Positions 54,036 through 63,307 are shown, numbered from the stretch's first letter. The stretch is 64,000 bases of DNA from Billgrantia campisalis (GCF_022341425.1 NZ_JABFUC010000004.1:248001-312000); one strand, 5' to 3'. The notes: generated by a model not told the origin, from the letters alone. A program made the numbers and translations.

Positions 54036-55841
54036 TCAGCAGGCTGCGGCGTCGAAGCCGGCCAGGCTCTCCATGCCGGCCTCGATCACCGCGCGCTGGG
54101 CGCGGCCCACCGGCAGCCACTGGCGCAGGGCATAGTCGGCACTGGCCAGCTTGGCGGCATAAAAGGGGTCCTCGCTGCCAGCGGCCCGGGCAGCGCCGGC
54201 GGCCAGCGCCGCCCGCCCCATCTGCCAGGCGCACAGCACGTGGCCGGCGAGATTGAGAAAGGGGGTGGCGTAGGCCTGAACGGCGTCGGGCCCGCGCTCG
54301 GGGTCGCCACCCTGGGCCAGCACCACGGCCATGGCGGCGCGCAGGTCGGTGGCGCCGGCGGCCAGGCTCTCCCCCAGGGGCGCCAGCTCGGCGCTGGCGG
54401 ACAGCGCCACCGCGGTGGCCTCCACCTCATCGATCAGCCCGGTCAGCGCCGCGCCGCCGTCGCGCTGCAGCTTGCGGCCGGCCAGGTCCAGGGCCTGGAT
54501 ACCGTTGGTGCCCTCGTAGATGGGCGCGATGCGGGCGTCGCGCAACAGCTGGGCGGCACCGGTCTCCTCGATGAAGCCCATGCCACCATGCACCTGCACC
54601 CCCAGGGAGGCGATCTCCACGGCCTGATCGGTAGAGAAGGCCTTGACCACCGGAATCAGCACGTCGACGCGGGCCTGGGCGGCGTCACGTTCGGCGGGGT
54701 CAGCGGCGTGGCGGGCCACATCGAGCTCGGCGGCGCAGTAGAGCGCCAGGGCGCGCAGCGCATCGGTGCGCCCACGCATGGAGAGCAGCATGCGCCGTAC
54801 GTCCAGGTGATCGCTGATGAGGCAGTCGCTGCGACCGGAGCGCGGACTTCTGCCCTGCACGCGGTCGTTGGCATAGCCGAAGGCGTGCTGGCAGGCGCGC
54901 TCGGCCACGCCGATGCCCTGAATGCCCACCTTGTGGCGCGCCTCGTTCATCATGGTGAACATATGATTGAGGCCGCGCCCCTCCTCGCCCACCAGGTAGC
55001 CGATGGCGCCCTCGCCCTCGCCGAAGCTCAGGGTGCAGGTGGGTGAGCCGTGGATGCCGAGCTTGTGCTCGATGGAGGCGCAGGTGACGTCGTTGCGCTC
55101 GCCCAGCGAGCCGTCCGCATTGACCAGAGGCTCCTTAACCAAGTACTTCGGCACCAGGAACAGCGAGATGCCCTTGTTGCCCTCCGGAGCGTCGGGGGTG
55201 CGCGCCAGCACCAGGTGGATGATGTTCTCGGCGGCGTCGTGCTCGCCCCAGGTGATGAAGATCTTCTGCCCGAACAGGCGATAGTGATCCCCTTCGGGCA
55301 CGGCCCGGGTACGCACCTTGGAAAGATCCGAACCGGCCTGGGGCTCGGTGAGGTTCATGGTGCCGGTCCAGCTGCCCTCCACCAGCTTGGGCAGGTAGAC
55401 GGCTTTCTGCTCATCGCTGCCGTGGTGGGCCAGGGCTTCGATGGCGCCGGCGGTAAGCATCGGACACAGACCCAGCGCCATGTTGGCGCCGTGCAGCATC
55501 TCCTGCACGCTGCTCGCCACCACCTCGGGCAGGCCCTGGCCGCCCAGCGCCTCGGCGACGCCGATGCCGTTCCAGCCGCCTTCGGCGTAGGCCTGGTAGG
55601 CCTCGATAAAGCCCTCGGGCAGTGTCACGCCGCCATCATCGCGCCGCGCGCAGCCCTGGCGATCACCGCTGGCATTGAGTGGCGCCCATACCTCACCGGC
55701 CAGTTTCGCCGCCTCCTCCAGCACCGCCTCCACCAGGTCGGGGCTGGCCTCCTCGAAGCCCGGCAACGCCAGAGAGCGATGCTCAAGCAGTTCCTCGAGC
55801 ACGAAGCGGAGATCACGAACGGGAGGGACGAAGGGAAACAT
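54036..55841 (-). CDS. Acyl-CoA dehydrogenase, DmdC-type with C-terminal extension
   Basis: This 601-residue FAD enzyme is longer than the usual 380-400 residues because of an N-terminal segment and a C-terminal ACAD extension, as in DmdC and several Pseudomonas FadE proteins. Motifs include LTEPQAGSDLS, KIFITWGEHD, GHMF-like NHMFTMMNEARH and the catalytic Glu in YEGTNGIQALDLAGRK. It desaturates acyl-CoA to 2-enoyl-CoA. Upstream, TTAACG and TATCGT spaced 17 bp apart form a plausible promoter, overlapping a GTAGTGAATCTAC dyad. Confidence 0.92.
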   Translation of the reverse strand: MFPFVPPVRDLRFVLEELLEHRSLALPGFEEASPDLVEAVLEEAAKLAGEVWAPLNASGDRQGCARRDDGGVTLPEGFIEAYQAYAEGGWNGIGVAEALGGQGLPEVVASSVQEMLHGANMALGLCPMLTAGAIEALAHHGSDEQKAVYLPKLVEGSWTGTMNLTEPQAGSDLSKVRTRAVPEGDHYRLFGQKIFITWGEHDAAENIIHLVLARTPDAPEGNKGISLFLVPKYLVKEPLVNADGSLGERNDVTCASIEHKLGIHGSPTCTLSFGEGEGAIGYLVGEEGRGLNHMFTMMNEARHKVGIQGIGVAERACQHAFGYANDRVQGRSPRSGRSDCLISDHLDVRRMLLSMRGRTDALRALALYCAAELDVARHAADPAERDAAQARVDVLIPVVKAFSTDQAVEIASLGVQVHGGMGFIEETGAAQLLRDARIAPIYEGTNGIQALDLAGRKLQRDGGAALTGLIDEVEATAVALSASAELAPLGESLAAGATDLRAAMAVVLAQGGDPERGPDAVQAYATPFLNLAGHVLCAWQMGRAALAAGAARAAGSEDPFYAAKLASADYALRQWLPVGRAQRAVIEAGMESLAGFDAAAC

Positions 55842-55873
55842 GACAATACCTCGGGAAAAATGATAGCAACGAT

Positions 55874-55904
55874 AGTAGATTCACTACTTTTCGTTAACCA
55901 TTAT
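55874..55904 (-). promoter_or_regulatory. Putative promoter of the acyl-CoA dehydrogenase gene
   Basis: Reading toward the gene, TTAACG is followed after 17 bp by TATCGT, approximating -35 and -10 boxes. The spacer holds a short dyad GTAG-TGAAT-CTAC, a possible repressor site. Coordinates are approximate. Confidence 0.35.
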
Positions 55905-55943
55905 CCCTAGGTCGCATCTCATATGCCAGGCGAGAGTCCCCAA

Positions 55944-55965
55944 CTGCGCGGCCGATGCCGCGCAG
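55944..55965 (-). terminator. Hairpin downstream of the MFS gene
   Basis: A 9-bp perfect stem CTGCGCGGC / GCCGCGCAG with a CGAT loop lies 42 bp past the MFS stop. The sequence after it in the minus direction is only weakly T-rich, so termination strength is uncertain. Confidence 0.4.
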
Positions 55966-56007
55966 CGGAGGTGGACAGTGACTAGTGGGCAGGACAGAAC
56001 TCAGTGA

Positions 56008-57435
56008 TCAGCGCCGCGCATCGCTATCGCTCTCCTCGGCCAGGGCCAGCTCGCCCTGCTCGCCCTCGGCCGGCTCGCTATCATCGGCCTCATCGAAGTA
56101 AACGATATGCGCTTCATCGGGCGGCGGCGGCCCCACCAGCGGCTCGGCCACCGCGACCTCGGGCATCACCTCGGAGAGGTCCTCCATGTGCTCATGCTCG
56201 ATGGCGCCTTGCATCAGCTCCTCGGTGACCACCAGCTCGGCGCCCGCCGAGGACATCGGTGTAGTGGGGGCGAAGGGCGCCACCGGCACCGGTGCCGGAC
56301 GCACGCTGCGCCGCCAACCGAAGAACGCGACCAGGAACAGGCCCAGGCCGCCCAAGGACCAGAACAGGCCCGCATCGCCCACCGCCACCATGATCGGCGA
56401 GATCAACGGCGGACTAAGAGTGGAGCCGATGGCGTTGATCAGCAAAAGCCCCTGGCTCATGCGGACCAGAGCGCCCGCCGGGGCCCGGTCCGCGGCATGG
56501 CCGACCGCCACCGGATAGAGCGAGAAGACCCCGCCGCCGAGCAAGAACAGCGCCACCGCCAGCGTCCAAGGGGTCATCGGTAGCATCAGCACGGCCGCCG
56601 AGATCAGCGCCGTAAAGGCGCCGATCAGGATCAGCACCATCTGACGGTCATGACGGTCGGACCAGCGCCCCACCGGGTACTGCAGCAGCATGGCACCGAG
56701 CACCACCACCGCCATCATCTGCCCCACCTGGGCCACCGACAGGCCGATGCGCTGCAGATACAAGGGAAGCAGGGAGTAGACCGCGGCCACCGCCAGCCCC
56801 GAGCCGAAACTGCCCATCACCCCGGTGGGGGTGACCGTGATCAGGCGCAGCGGCGAGAGCGGCTCGGCCCTCTCGATCAGCGGCGAGTCCCGCGGAATCA
56901 TCGCCATGGGCAGCACCGACAGCGAGGCCAGCATAGCGATTACCATGAAGGAGGCCGCCCCGCCCATGGCCTCGGTGACCCCCAACAGCAGTTGGCCGAG
57001 CACGCCCGCGGCGTACAGCGAGATCATGTAGAGCGCCAGCAGTCGTCCGCGTACCTTCTGATCACCGGACGTCAGCAGCCAGCTCTCGATCACCAGATAG
57101 ACGCCTACGGTAGCCCAGCCGCCGATCAGGCGCAGCACGAACCAGGCCCAGGGCTCGGCCACCAGGCCCTGCAGCAAAACGGTCACCGCCACCAACGAGG
57201 CAAAGCTGCCGTAGGCGCGGATATGGCCGATACGCAGCAGCAGGCGATCGTTGAGCATGGCGCCCAGCGCCAGGCCGATGAAGTAGGCCGAGGAGACCCA
57301 GCCGATCACCACCGGCGACTCACCGGCGGCGTCCAGCCGCAGGGTAATCACCGTGGCCAGAAAACCGTTGCCGATGCCCAGGATAAACAGCCCCAACAGG
57401 GGCGCCAGCGCCATGGCCAGCAGTTGCCGCGACAT
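56008..57435 (-). CDS. MFS transporter (YcaD-like) with acidic C-terminal tail
   Basis: This 475-residue membrane protein has 12 hydrophobic segments. The MFS signature GLALGAMLNDRLLLRIGHIR follows helix 2, with an equivalent YPVGRWSDRHDRQ in the second half. After the last helix, about 85 residues form a highly acidic Glu/Asp-rich cytoplasmic tail, unusual for short MFS carriers. ATG 57435 (MSRQLLAMALAP) starts directly before helix 1 and has a GAGG site; upstream ATG 57573 would add a basic leader. The substrate is unknown. Confidence 0.88.
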   Translation of the reverse strand: MSRQLLAMALAPLLGLFILGIGNGFLATVITLRLDAAGESPVVIGWVSSAYFIGLALGAMLNDRLLLRIGHIRAYGSFASLVAVTVLLQGLVAEPWAWFVLRLIGGWATVGVYLVIESWLLTSGDQKVRGRLLALYMISLYAAGVLGQLLLGVTEAMGGAASFMVIAMLASLSVLPMAMIPRDSPLIERAEPLSPLRLITVTPTGVMGSFGSGLAVAAVYSLLPLYLQRIGLSVAQVGQMMAVVVLGAMLLQYPVGRWSDRHDRQMVLILIGAFTALISAAVLMLPMTPWTLAVALFLLGGGVFSLYPVAVGHAADRAPAGALVRMSQGLLLINAIGSTLSPPLISPIMVAVGDAGLFWSLGGLGLFLVAFFGWRRSVRPAPVPVAPFAPTTPMSSAGAELVVTEELMQGAIEHEHMEDLSEVMPEVAVAEPLVGPPPPDEAHIVYFDEADDSEPAEGEQGELALAEESDSDARR

Positions 57436-57662
57436 GTCACGCCTCGCTTGGAAAGGGGATCCCTCAGGATGGTAGAAAAGCCGGGGCAACGCCCGCCGCC
57501 ATCGGCCAAGGGCGTCAATCGGTAGGGCTGACCATGCCAACATGCGGCGCGAATCATACGCCCGACGCGCCATAAGTCAACGCCGGGTGAAGAAATTTTT
57601 CACAGAATAACAGCAAGTTATCGAAAGCGCCCGATAACGTCTCACGGTGTTTGCTTGGCGCC

Positions 57663-58307
57663 TCAGCCGCCACGGCGCTGTAGCAGCGCCACATCCGGCG
57701 CCGGCAGCAGCAGGTCCATGCCCAGGTGGTCAGCCAGCCATTCGAAGCTCGCCTCGCTGAAGAAGCAGACGTGGGTGGGGTCGAGAATGTAGTGCCAACG
57801 GGCGAAGGCCTCGGGCGTGCTCACCCGCTTGGTCATCAGCCCCAGCCAGCCGCCGGGCCTCAGCAGGCCGGCCAGCGCCTCGAGCTCGCGGCCGGGGGCG
57901 AAGAGATGCTCCACCACCTCGGTGGCGGTGATAAAGTCGTACTCGCTCGCGAGGACCCTGTCATCCGGCGCATAGAAGGAGTCGTAGATCGCCATGGGAT
58001 GCCCCGCCTCCTCGAACATCACCGACAGCGTCGGGCCGGGGCCGGCGCCGAAGTCGAGTCCGCGTGCGCCGGGTGTGAGTCGGGCACGCAGGGGCGTATA
58101 AAGCCGCGCCAGAAACCGCCGATATCCCGGGTCGTCGGGCCGGTTCTCGTGCTGGTCGTAGACCGCCTTTTCGGCCGCTGGCGCGAGGCGCTGATGGGGC
58201 GGTACAAAGACCAGCCGGCAGCATTCGCAACGGTAATAATCCCGCCACCTGTCGCGGTGGAAGTGGCGCGTATCGGTGCCGGCGCATAGCGGGCAGGTCA
58301 GCATCAT
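57663..58307 (-). CDS. Class I SAM-dependent methyltransferase with N-terminal zinc-ribbon
   Basis: This 214-residue protein begins with a zinc-ribbon-like LTCPLCAG ... YRCECCRLVF (four Cys). A Rossmann methyltransferase domain follows, with motif I LDFGAGPGPTLSVMFEEAG, then TEVVEHLFAPGRELEALAGLLRPGGWLGLMTKR. The pattern matches proteins annotated as class I SAM methyltransferases with a C-rich N-terminus. The target is unknown. Two adjacent ATGs (58307 and 58304) can start it. It diverges from the VOC gene 64 bp away. Confidence 0.85.
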   Translation of the reverse strand: MMLTCPLCAGTDTRHFHRDRWRDYYRCECCRLVFVPPHQRLAPAAEKAVYDQHENRPDDPGYRRFLARLYTPLRARLTPGARGLDFGAGPGPTLSVMFEEAGHPMAIYDSFYAPDDRVLASEYDFITATEVVEHLFAPGRELEALAGLLRPGGWLGLMTKRVSTPEAFARWHYILDPTHVCFFSEASFEWLADHLGMDLLLPAPDVALLQRRGG

Positions 58308-58371
58308 CGTATCCTCTTGGGCCTGACGACTGAGAAGCTTACAGAAAACCCCTGACCACAAGGAGATCGGC

Positions 58372-58752
58372 ATGCTGTCAGGTCTGGACCACCTGGTCAT
58401 CACCGTGACCGATATTGCCCGCGCCGTGGACTTCTACACCCGGGTACTGGGGCTCGAGGTGCGCTATCGCGACCGCGAGCGCGTCGACCTGATGCTTGGC
58501 GACATGGCCCTGCGGCTGCACTGGACCGCCACCGACATCCAACCCCGCGCCGCCACGCCGACGCCGGGCAGCCTCGACCTCTGCCTGCGCAGCCTGCTGC
58601 CGCTGGAGGAGGTGGCGCGCCACCTGGAGGCGCTGGACGTGGACGTGGAGCTCGGCCCCGTCACGCGCCAGGGCGCCAAGGGGCCCATCGAGTCGCTCTA
58701 CCTGCGCGACCCCGACGGCAACCTGCTGGAGATCAGCCGCCCGGAGCGATGA
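58372..58752 (+). CDS. VOC family protein (glyoxalase/dioxygenase fold)
   Basis: This 126-residue protein has both beta-alpha-beta-beta-beta modules of the VOC fold: LDHLVITVTDIARAVDFYTRVLGLEV and the closing LYLRDPDGNLLEIS, with a His near the start and a Glu near the end as metal ligands. The family includes glyoxalases, fosfomycin-resistance proteins and extradiol dioxygenases, and the exact reaction cannot be read. It starts a plus-strand run of three short genes. Confidence 0.9.
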   Translation: MLSGLDHLVITVTDIARAVDFYTRVLGLEVRYRDRERVDLMLGDMALRLHWTATDIQPRAATPTPGSLDLCLRSLLPLEEVARHLEALDVDVELGPVTRQGAKGPIESLYLRDPDGNLLEISRPER

Positions 58753-58813
58753 TGGCAAAGCCGTGCTCGGCCGGTATCATGGCCCCCAGACATTCACCAA
58801 TTCAGGGATGACC

Positions 58814-59191
58814 ATGCGCGACACCCCGCAACCTCACCACGATGTCGCCAAGCAGGACCAGGGGCCGGACACCACCCTGGCCATCGTGGTCTATGTGCTC
58901 CATCTGCTCGCCATTGTCTCAGGTGGCCTGACCTCGCTGGTGGGGGCGGTGATCGCCTACGTCTATCGGGGCAGCGGCCCCGAGTGGCTCGACGAGCACT
59001 ACCGTTTTCAGGTACGCACCTTCTGGATGGCACTGCTCTATTTCTTCATCGCCGGGCTGCTGACCCTGGTGCTGATCGGCTATGTGCTCTGGCTGCTGGC
59101 GGTGGTGTGGCTGGTGGTCCGCTGTGCCAAGGGGCTGCGCCACCTGCAGCAGCGGCGCGCCCCCGACAACGTGGACACCTGGCTGTTCTGA
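58814..59191 (+). CDS. DUF4870-like small membrane protein
   Basis: This 125-residue protein has three or four hydrophobic segments (starting VVYVLHLLAIVSGGLTSL). The middle DEHYRFQVRTFWMALLYF resembles the HxxFQ motif of DUF4870/Tic20-like proteins. The ATG at 58814 has AGGGA about 7 bp upstream; the ATG at 58808 is an alternative. It ends 4 bp before the acyltransferase gene, suggesting cotranscription. Confidence 0.75.
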   Translation: MRDTPQPHHDVAKQDQGPDTTLAIVVYVLHLLAIVSGGLTSLVGAVIAYVYRGSGPEWLDEHYRFQVRTFWMALLYFFIAGLLTLVLIGYVLWLLAVVWLVVRCAKGLRHLQQRRAPDNVDTWLF

Positions 59192-59195
59192 CCCC

Positions 59196-60125
59196 ATGGC
59201 CAAACGCAACAAGCCCATTCATACCCTCCAGGCCCAGGCGATCGCCGCCCTGTGGCACGCCCTCGCCGGCCGTCGCCTGACCACCCTATGGCGGCTGGCG
59301 CGCTGGACCGGCCCGCTGGTGCACCGTTTCAGCCAGCGCGAACGCGAGGTCACCGAGATCAACCTGGCCCAGGTCTATCCCGACCTCGACCCCGCGGCTC
59401 GCCGACGCCTGGCGCGCGAAAGCCTGACCCACTCGGCGGCCACCATGCTCGAGCTGGGACTGGCCTGGATGGCCGAGCCGGCGCGAGTCGAGGCCGCCAT
59501 CGTCGAGGTCCACGGCCGCGAGCTGCTCGACGAGGTCCGCGCCGAGGGACGCGGCGTCATCGTGCTGGCCCCGCACTTCGGCAACTGGGAGGTGCTCAAT
59601 TTCTGGCTCTCCAGCCACTTCCCCTTCACCGCCATGTACGAGCCGCCCAAGCTCCACCGACTCGACCCGGTGATCCGCCGGGGCCGCGAGCGCATGGGCG
59701 CCAGCCTGGTGCCCACCAACCCGCGCGGCGTGGCGGCACTGCTCAAGGCGCTCAAGCGCAGCGAGGCGATCGGCATCCTGCCCGACCAGGAGCCGAGCTG
59801 GGGCAGCGGCGTATTCGCCCCCTTCTTCGGCCGCCCGGCCTATACCGCCACCCTGCTGCCCAAGCTGGTGGCGCGCACCGAGGCCCGGGTGGTCACCGGG
59901 GTGGCCAGGCGCCTGCCGGGCCAGGGCTTCGCCCTCCACTTCCTGCCCGCCGACGAGCGGGTCTACTCGCCGGACGAGACCGAGTCCGCCACCGGCGTCA
60001 ACGCCAGCGTGGAGGCCGCCATCGCCCTGGACCCGGCCCAGTATCAGTGGGAGTACAAGCGCTACCGCAAGGTGGTCCAGAAGCTCGAAGGCCACCCCGA
60101 GCACGAGTCGTTTCGGATTTATTAA
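59196..60125 (+). CDS. LpxL/HtrB-family lysophospholipid acyltransferase
   Basis: This 309-residue protein is of the lipid A late-acyltransferase type, with the HX4E motif in HFGNWE (His about residue 127). Further blocks are EINLAQVYP near the N-terminus, the GILPDQEP segment and FFGRPAYTATL. The N-terminal membrane anchor expected of LpxL is short here. It transfers an acyl chain from acyl-ACP to a lipid A precursor or related lipid; whether it is the primary lpxL or a paralogue is unclear. It follows the DUF4870-like gene after 4 bp. Confidence 0.88.
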   Translation: MAKRNKPIHTLQAQAIAALWHALAGRRLTTLWRLARWTGPLVHRFSQREREVTEINLAQVYPDLDPAARRRLARESLTHSAATMLELGLAWMAEPARVEAAIVEVHGRELLDEVRAEGRGVIVLAPHFGNWEVLNFWLSSHFPFTAMYEPPKLHRLDPVIRRGRERMGASLVPTNPRGVAALLKALKRSEAIGILPDQEPSWGSGVFAPFFGRPAYTATLLPKLVARTEARVVTGVARRLPGQGFALHFLPADERVYSPDETESATGVNASVEAAIALDPAQYQWEYKRYRKVVQKLEGHPEHESFRIY

Positions 60126-60230
60126 GCCCACTCACAGAGGGCCCATCAGCGAAAATGTCCGCTCACCGCAGCGCACGATGAGGCCACGTGCCACAATGGC
60201 ATTACCTCATCCCCTGGCGAAAGACCAGCA

Positions 60231-61157
60231 ATGAAGATATCCCCGCTGCCACCATTGAACAGCCTCGTAGCCTTCGAGGCCGCCGCGCGCCACCTGAGCT
60301 TCACCCTGGCAGCGGATGAGCTACACGTTACCCAGGGGGCCATCAGTCGGCAGGTGCGCAGCCTTGAAGCGTACCTCGGCAAACCCTTGTTCGAACGAGC
60401 CAATCGCAGCGTCAGGCTGACAGCCAGCGGCCTGCAGTATTATCAGGCTATCCGCGGATCACTGATGGGTATCGCCGCAGCCACCGAAGAGACCTGCAGT
60501 TGGAAAGGCATGCAGCAGATCACCGTGGCCACTTCCAGTGCCATGGCCTCCATGTGGCTGTTGCCCAAGATCTCGGCTTTCCAGCGCGCGCATGAGGATA
60601 TCGAGCTGCGCATCGTGGCCCTCGAGCAGGTCCGTGACCTGCGTCGGGTCGAGTTTGATATCGCGCTCTATTACTGCCGGCAGCCACCGCCCTCCATGCA
60701 GGCCACCACCCTGTTTCACGAGGAAGTGTTTCCGGTGTGCAGCCCGGGGTATCTGGAGCGCCATGGTCCCCTCGACAGCCCCGAAGCACTGTCCAGCTGT
60801 ACGCTGCTGTCCCTGGAGGATGCCGATAAGGACTGGATGAGCTGGAAGCAGTGGTTCACCGCGGTGGGAGCCGAAGTCAGACCGCCGCGGCGCCGACTCA
60901 ATATCAACAACTACTCGATGCTGGTGCAGGCAGCGATGATGGACCAGGGCGTGGCACTGGGTTGGAGCCAGCTGGTCGACGACCAGCTGCTGCGTGGCCT
61001 GCTGGTGCGTCCGATGGAGACAGTGCTGCGAACCGAGGCACGTTTCTGCCTACTGGAGCCCGGCGAATCCCCTTCACGGCAGGCCAGCGTGCGCGCCTTC
61101 CGCGCCTGGCTACTGGATACCATCCCCAAGGAGGTGGGTGATCTGGGGCTGAGTTGA
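60231..61157 (+). CDS. LysR-family regulator, GcvA-like
   Basis: This 308-residue protein has the N-terminal winged HTH (PPLNSLVAFEAAARHLSFTLAADELHVTQGAISRQVRSLE), very close in form to GcvA-type regulators. A periplasmic-binding-like effector domain follows (about 90-300). Such regulators often control osmolyte or amino-acid catabolism. It converges with the BCCT carrier gene, which together with the Rieske oxygenase is its probable target: the region between those two carries T-N11-A dyads typical of LysR boxes. Confidence 0.9.
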   Translation: MKISPLPPLNSLVAFEAAARHLSFTLAADELHVTQGAISRQVRSLEAYLGKPLFERANRSVRLTASGLQYYQAIRGSLMGIAAATEETCSWKGMQQITVATSSAMASMWLLPKISAFQRAHEDIELRIVALEQVRDLRRVEFDIALYYCRQPPPSMQATTLFHEEVFPVCSPGYLERHGPLDSPEALSSCTLLSLEDADKDWMSWKQWFTAVGAEVRPPRRRLNINNYSMLVQAAMMDQGVALGWSQLVDDQLLRGLLVRPMETVLRTEARFCLLEPGESPSRQASVRAFRAWLLDTIPKEVGDLGLS

Positions 61158-61163
61158 GCAGCC

Positions 61164-61213
61164 GAAACAATGCCAGGGGCCCCCGCGATGCGACATCACG
61201 GAGGCCCCTGGCA
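61164..61213 (-). terminator. Intrinsic terminator of the BCCT gene
   Basis: TGCCAGGGGCC (61171-61181) pairs with GGCCCCTGGCA (61203-61213), and the inner CCGCGATG/CATCACGG extends the stem to nearly 20 bp. In the minus direction it is followed by TTGTTTC, a U-rich tail for the BCCT transcript. In the plus direction it may stop the convergent lysR transcript. Confidence 0.75.
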
Positions 61214-61267
61214 GGCTCGCTTCACTCGTTAGCTGGAGAGTGAAATGGGCCTCATCTCGGGGGCTTC

Positions 61268-62911
61268 TTAGCTGGCCGCTTGGCCACTGGCCTGGTCGAT
61301 GTCGGCCGCATCGGGCCTGGCCTGGGGAGGCAGCATGGCGGCGGCCATCGGCTCGCGCCGAAGGGTGCGGTAAAGGCTGATCGTCATCAACATGATGAAT
61401 ACGGCGATGGGCAAGCCGGCAATGATCGAGGCCGTCTGGATCGTCTGTAGACCTCCGGCATAGAGAAGCGCACCGGCGATGCAGGCGATCACGAAGCCCC
61501 AGACCACCCGGATGGCCTGAGGCGGCTCCGAACTCCCGGCACTGTCCAGAATGCACAGCACCAGGGTGCCGGAGTCCGCAGAGGTGATGAAGTAGGTGGC
61601 CAGCAGGAGGACGGCGAGCATCGACAGCACACTGCCCAGCAGGCCCGGGTCGAGCGCCTCGAACAGCGTGAACAGGGCCAGGGTGTTGTCCTCCTGGGTG
61701 GCCTGCAGGATCGCCCCGCCCATGAACTCGCTGTCGGCCGCCAGTTCACCGCTGGCGATGGCCTGCTCATGGGCCTGGTAGGCCTGCTGCTCTTCATGCA
61801 GGGCGCTGCCCCCAAACACTGACATCCAGATGAATGTCACCAGGGTCGGCACGATCAGGGCGCCGCCGATGAGCTCACGAATGGTGCGTCCCCGGGAGAT
61901 GCGCGCAATGAACATGCCCACGAAGGGGGCCCAGGTCATCCACCACGGCCAGTAGAAGGCCGTCCACCAGTTCTGCCAGCCGCTGTCGGCATTCACATCG
62001 CTCCACAGGCTCATGCCGACCAGGTTGTTGGCATAGTCACCGGTGCTCTGAAGAAAAGTATTGAGCATATAGCGGGTGGGGCCGATAGCCAGCACTACCA
62101 GCACGATCACCACCGACAACACCATGTTCCACTCGGAGAGGCGCCGGATACCACGCCCGACCCCCGACATCACCGACGCGATGGCGAAGAACATGATCAG
62201 CGCGATCATGGTCAGCTGCACGCCAATGCCAATCGGCAGTCCGAAGACTTTGTTCAGGCCACTGTTCATCTGAACCACGCCAAGACCCAGGGACTGGGAC
62301 ACGCCGAAGGCGGTGATGGCCACCGTCAGGATATCCACGGTGTGGCCGATGGGGCCGTAGATACGGTCGCCGATAAAGGGGTAGAGAATGGAGCGCAGGG
62401 TCAGCGGCAGTCCCTTGCGGTAGGCGAAATAGGCCAGCGACAACGCCACGATGATGAAGACCGCCCAGGGATGCAGACCCCAGTGGAAGAAGGTCAGGCG
62501 CATGGCCATGGCGGCCGATTCTTCGCTCATGCCCTGGGTGAAGGGATTGTCGGCGTAGTGCCACATGGGCTCGGCGACCGACCAGAAGATCAGTCCGATG
62601 CCCATGCCACCGGAGAACAGCATGCTGACCCAGGAAATGAAGCTGAACTCCGGTCTCTCGTCGTCCTTGCCCAGCCGGATGTGGCCAAAACGGCTGACCA
62701 TCAGGTAGAGCAGGAAGAACAGCACCGCACTGACCAGGCCAAGGTAGAACCACTTGGCATTGTTCAGTACGGCCGTCGAGGCTTGCTGGAATATGGCACC
62801 GGCCTGGTCGGCCAGCACCGCACAGAAGATGACAAAGCCGATGACCAGCACCTTGGAGGCGATGGTCACCGTGGGATTGAGGCCTTTGAACAGGCCGCTT
62901 TCTGCGCGCAT
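61268..62911 (-). CDS. BCCT-family osmolyte/betaine transporter
   Basis: This 547-residue membrane protein with 12 helices starts MRAESGLFKGLNPTV. BCCT hallmarks are present: GGMGIGLIFWSVAEPMWHY, the Trp-rich box WPWWMTWAPFVGMFIARISRGRT and the C-terminal SADSGTLVL. Trp residues form the trimethylammonium site in BetP and relatives. Substrates could be glycine betaine, choline, carnitine or DMSP. The start at 62911 is preferred because 288 upstream in-frame bases contain regulatory dyads and an AT-rich leader; the ribosome binding site is weak. Confidence 0.93.
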   Translation of the reverse strand: MRAESGLFKGLNPTVTIASKVLVIGFVIFCAVLADQAGAIFQQASTAVLNNAKWFYLGLVSAVLFFLLYLMVSRFGHIRLGKDDERPEFSFISWVSMLFSGGMGIGLIFWSVAEPMWHYADNPFTQGMSEESAAMAMRLTFFHWGLHPWAVFIIVALSLAYFAYRKGLPLTLRSILYPFIGDRIYGPIGHTVDILTVAITAFGVSQSLGLGVVQMNSGLNKVFGLPIGIGVQLTMIALIMFFAIASVMSGVGRGIRRLSEWNMVLSVVIVLVVLAIGPTRYMLNTFLQSTGDYANNLVGMSLWSDVNADSGWQNWWTAFYWPWWMTWAPFVGMFIARISRGRTIRELIGGALIVPTLVTFIWMSVFGGSALHEEQQAYQAHEQAIASGELAADSEFMGGAILQATQEDNTLALFTLFEALDPGLLGSVLSMLAVLLLATYFITSADSGTLVLCILDSAGSSEPPQAIRVVWGFVIACIAGALLYAGGLQTIQTASIIAGLPIAVFIMLMTISLYRTLRREPMAAAMLPPQARPDAADIDQASGQAAS

Positions 62912-63307
62912 GGCATGTTTCTCGATTGGCAATGGGTGTTGTTGTCGTGATGTCGTCAGGTCGGGCGAGCCGCTGGGGAAGCGGACGCCAGGCGCGCAGA
63001 GTGAAGGCAGTCTCGCCGCATGGGCAAGGCATTTTTTGTCATGCATGGATGAGTTTTTCTCATTCATTTCATTGCCCTGGATCAGTTGCCGGATCTTTTT
63101 TTTAACTAATTGTTGAGCAAGGTCATTTTTTGATCGGTTAGCGGGCATTTCACCGCATGAGTTTTTGTCATCCATTGATGCGGAATCATCGATTGTCATC
63201 AGAGGGTCGACGCTCCCAGACTCGCCAGCACCAACCGGCTCGCTGAGGCAGTCTCAGCCCGGTGGCTACCAGCAACGCCAACAACTAGCCGTCCAAGCGA
63301 GTGCCCC
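62912..63307. promoter_or_regulatory. Divergent regulatory region, BCCT carrier / Rieske oxygenase
   Basis: This 396-bp stretch has no convincing gene and is AT-richer than its surroundings from about 63030 to 63190. It contains two near-identical dyads: ATGAG-TTTTT-CTCAT (63049-63063) and ATGAG-TTTTT-GTCAT (63157-63171), 108 bp apart. A related ATTTTTTGTCATG lies near 63030. The first fits T-N11-A, the usual LysR-box form. Confidence 0.6.

Noticed and set aside
57617..57638. GTTATCG-N8-CGATAAC inverted repeat between the methyltransferase and MFS genes
   Set aside because: A short 7-bp stem without a T-run or matching copy elsewhere in the window; could be an operator but not supportable.
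62912..63199. Start of the BCCT carrier at ATG 63199
   Set aside because: It would add about 96 residues without similarity to BCCT N-termini and would place the paired LysR-type dyads inside coding sequence. Not fully excluded.
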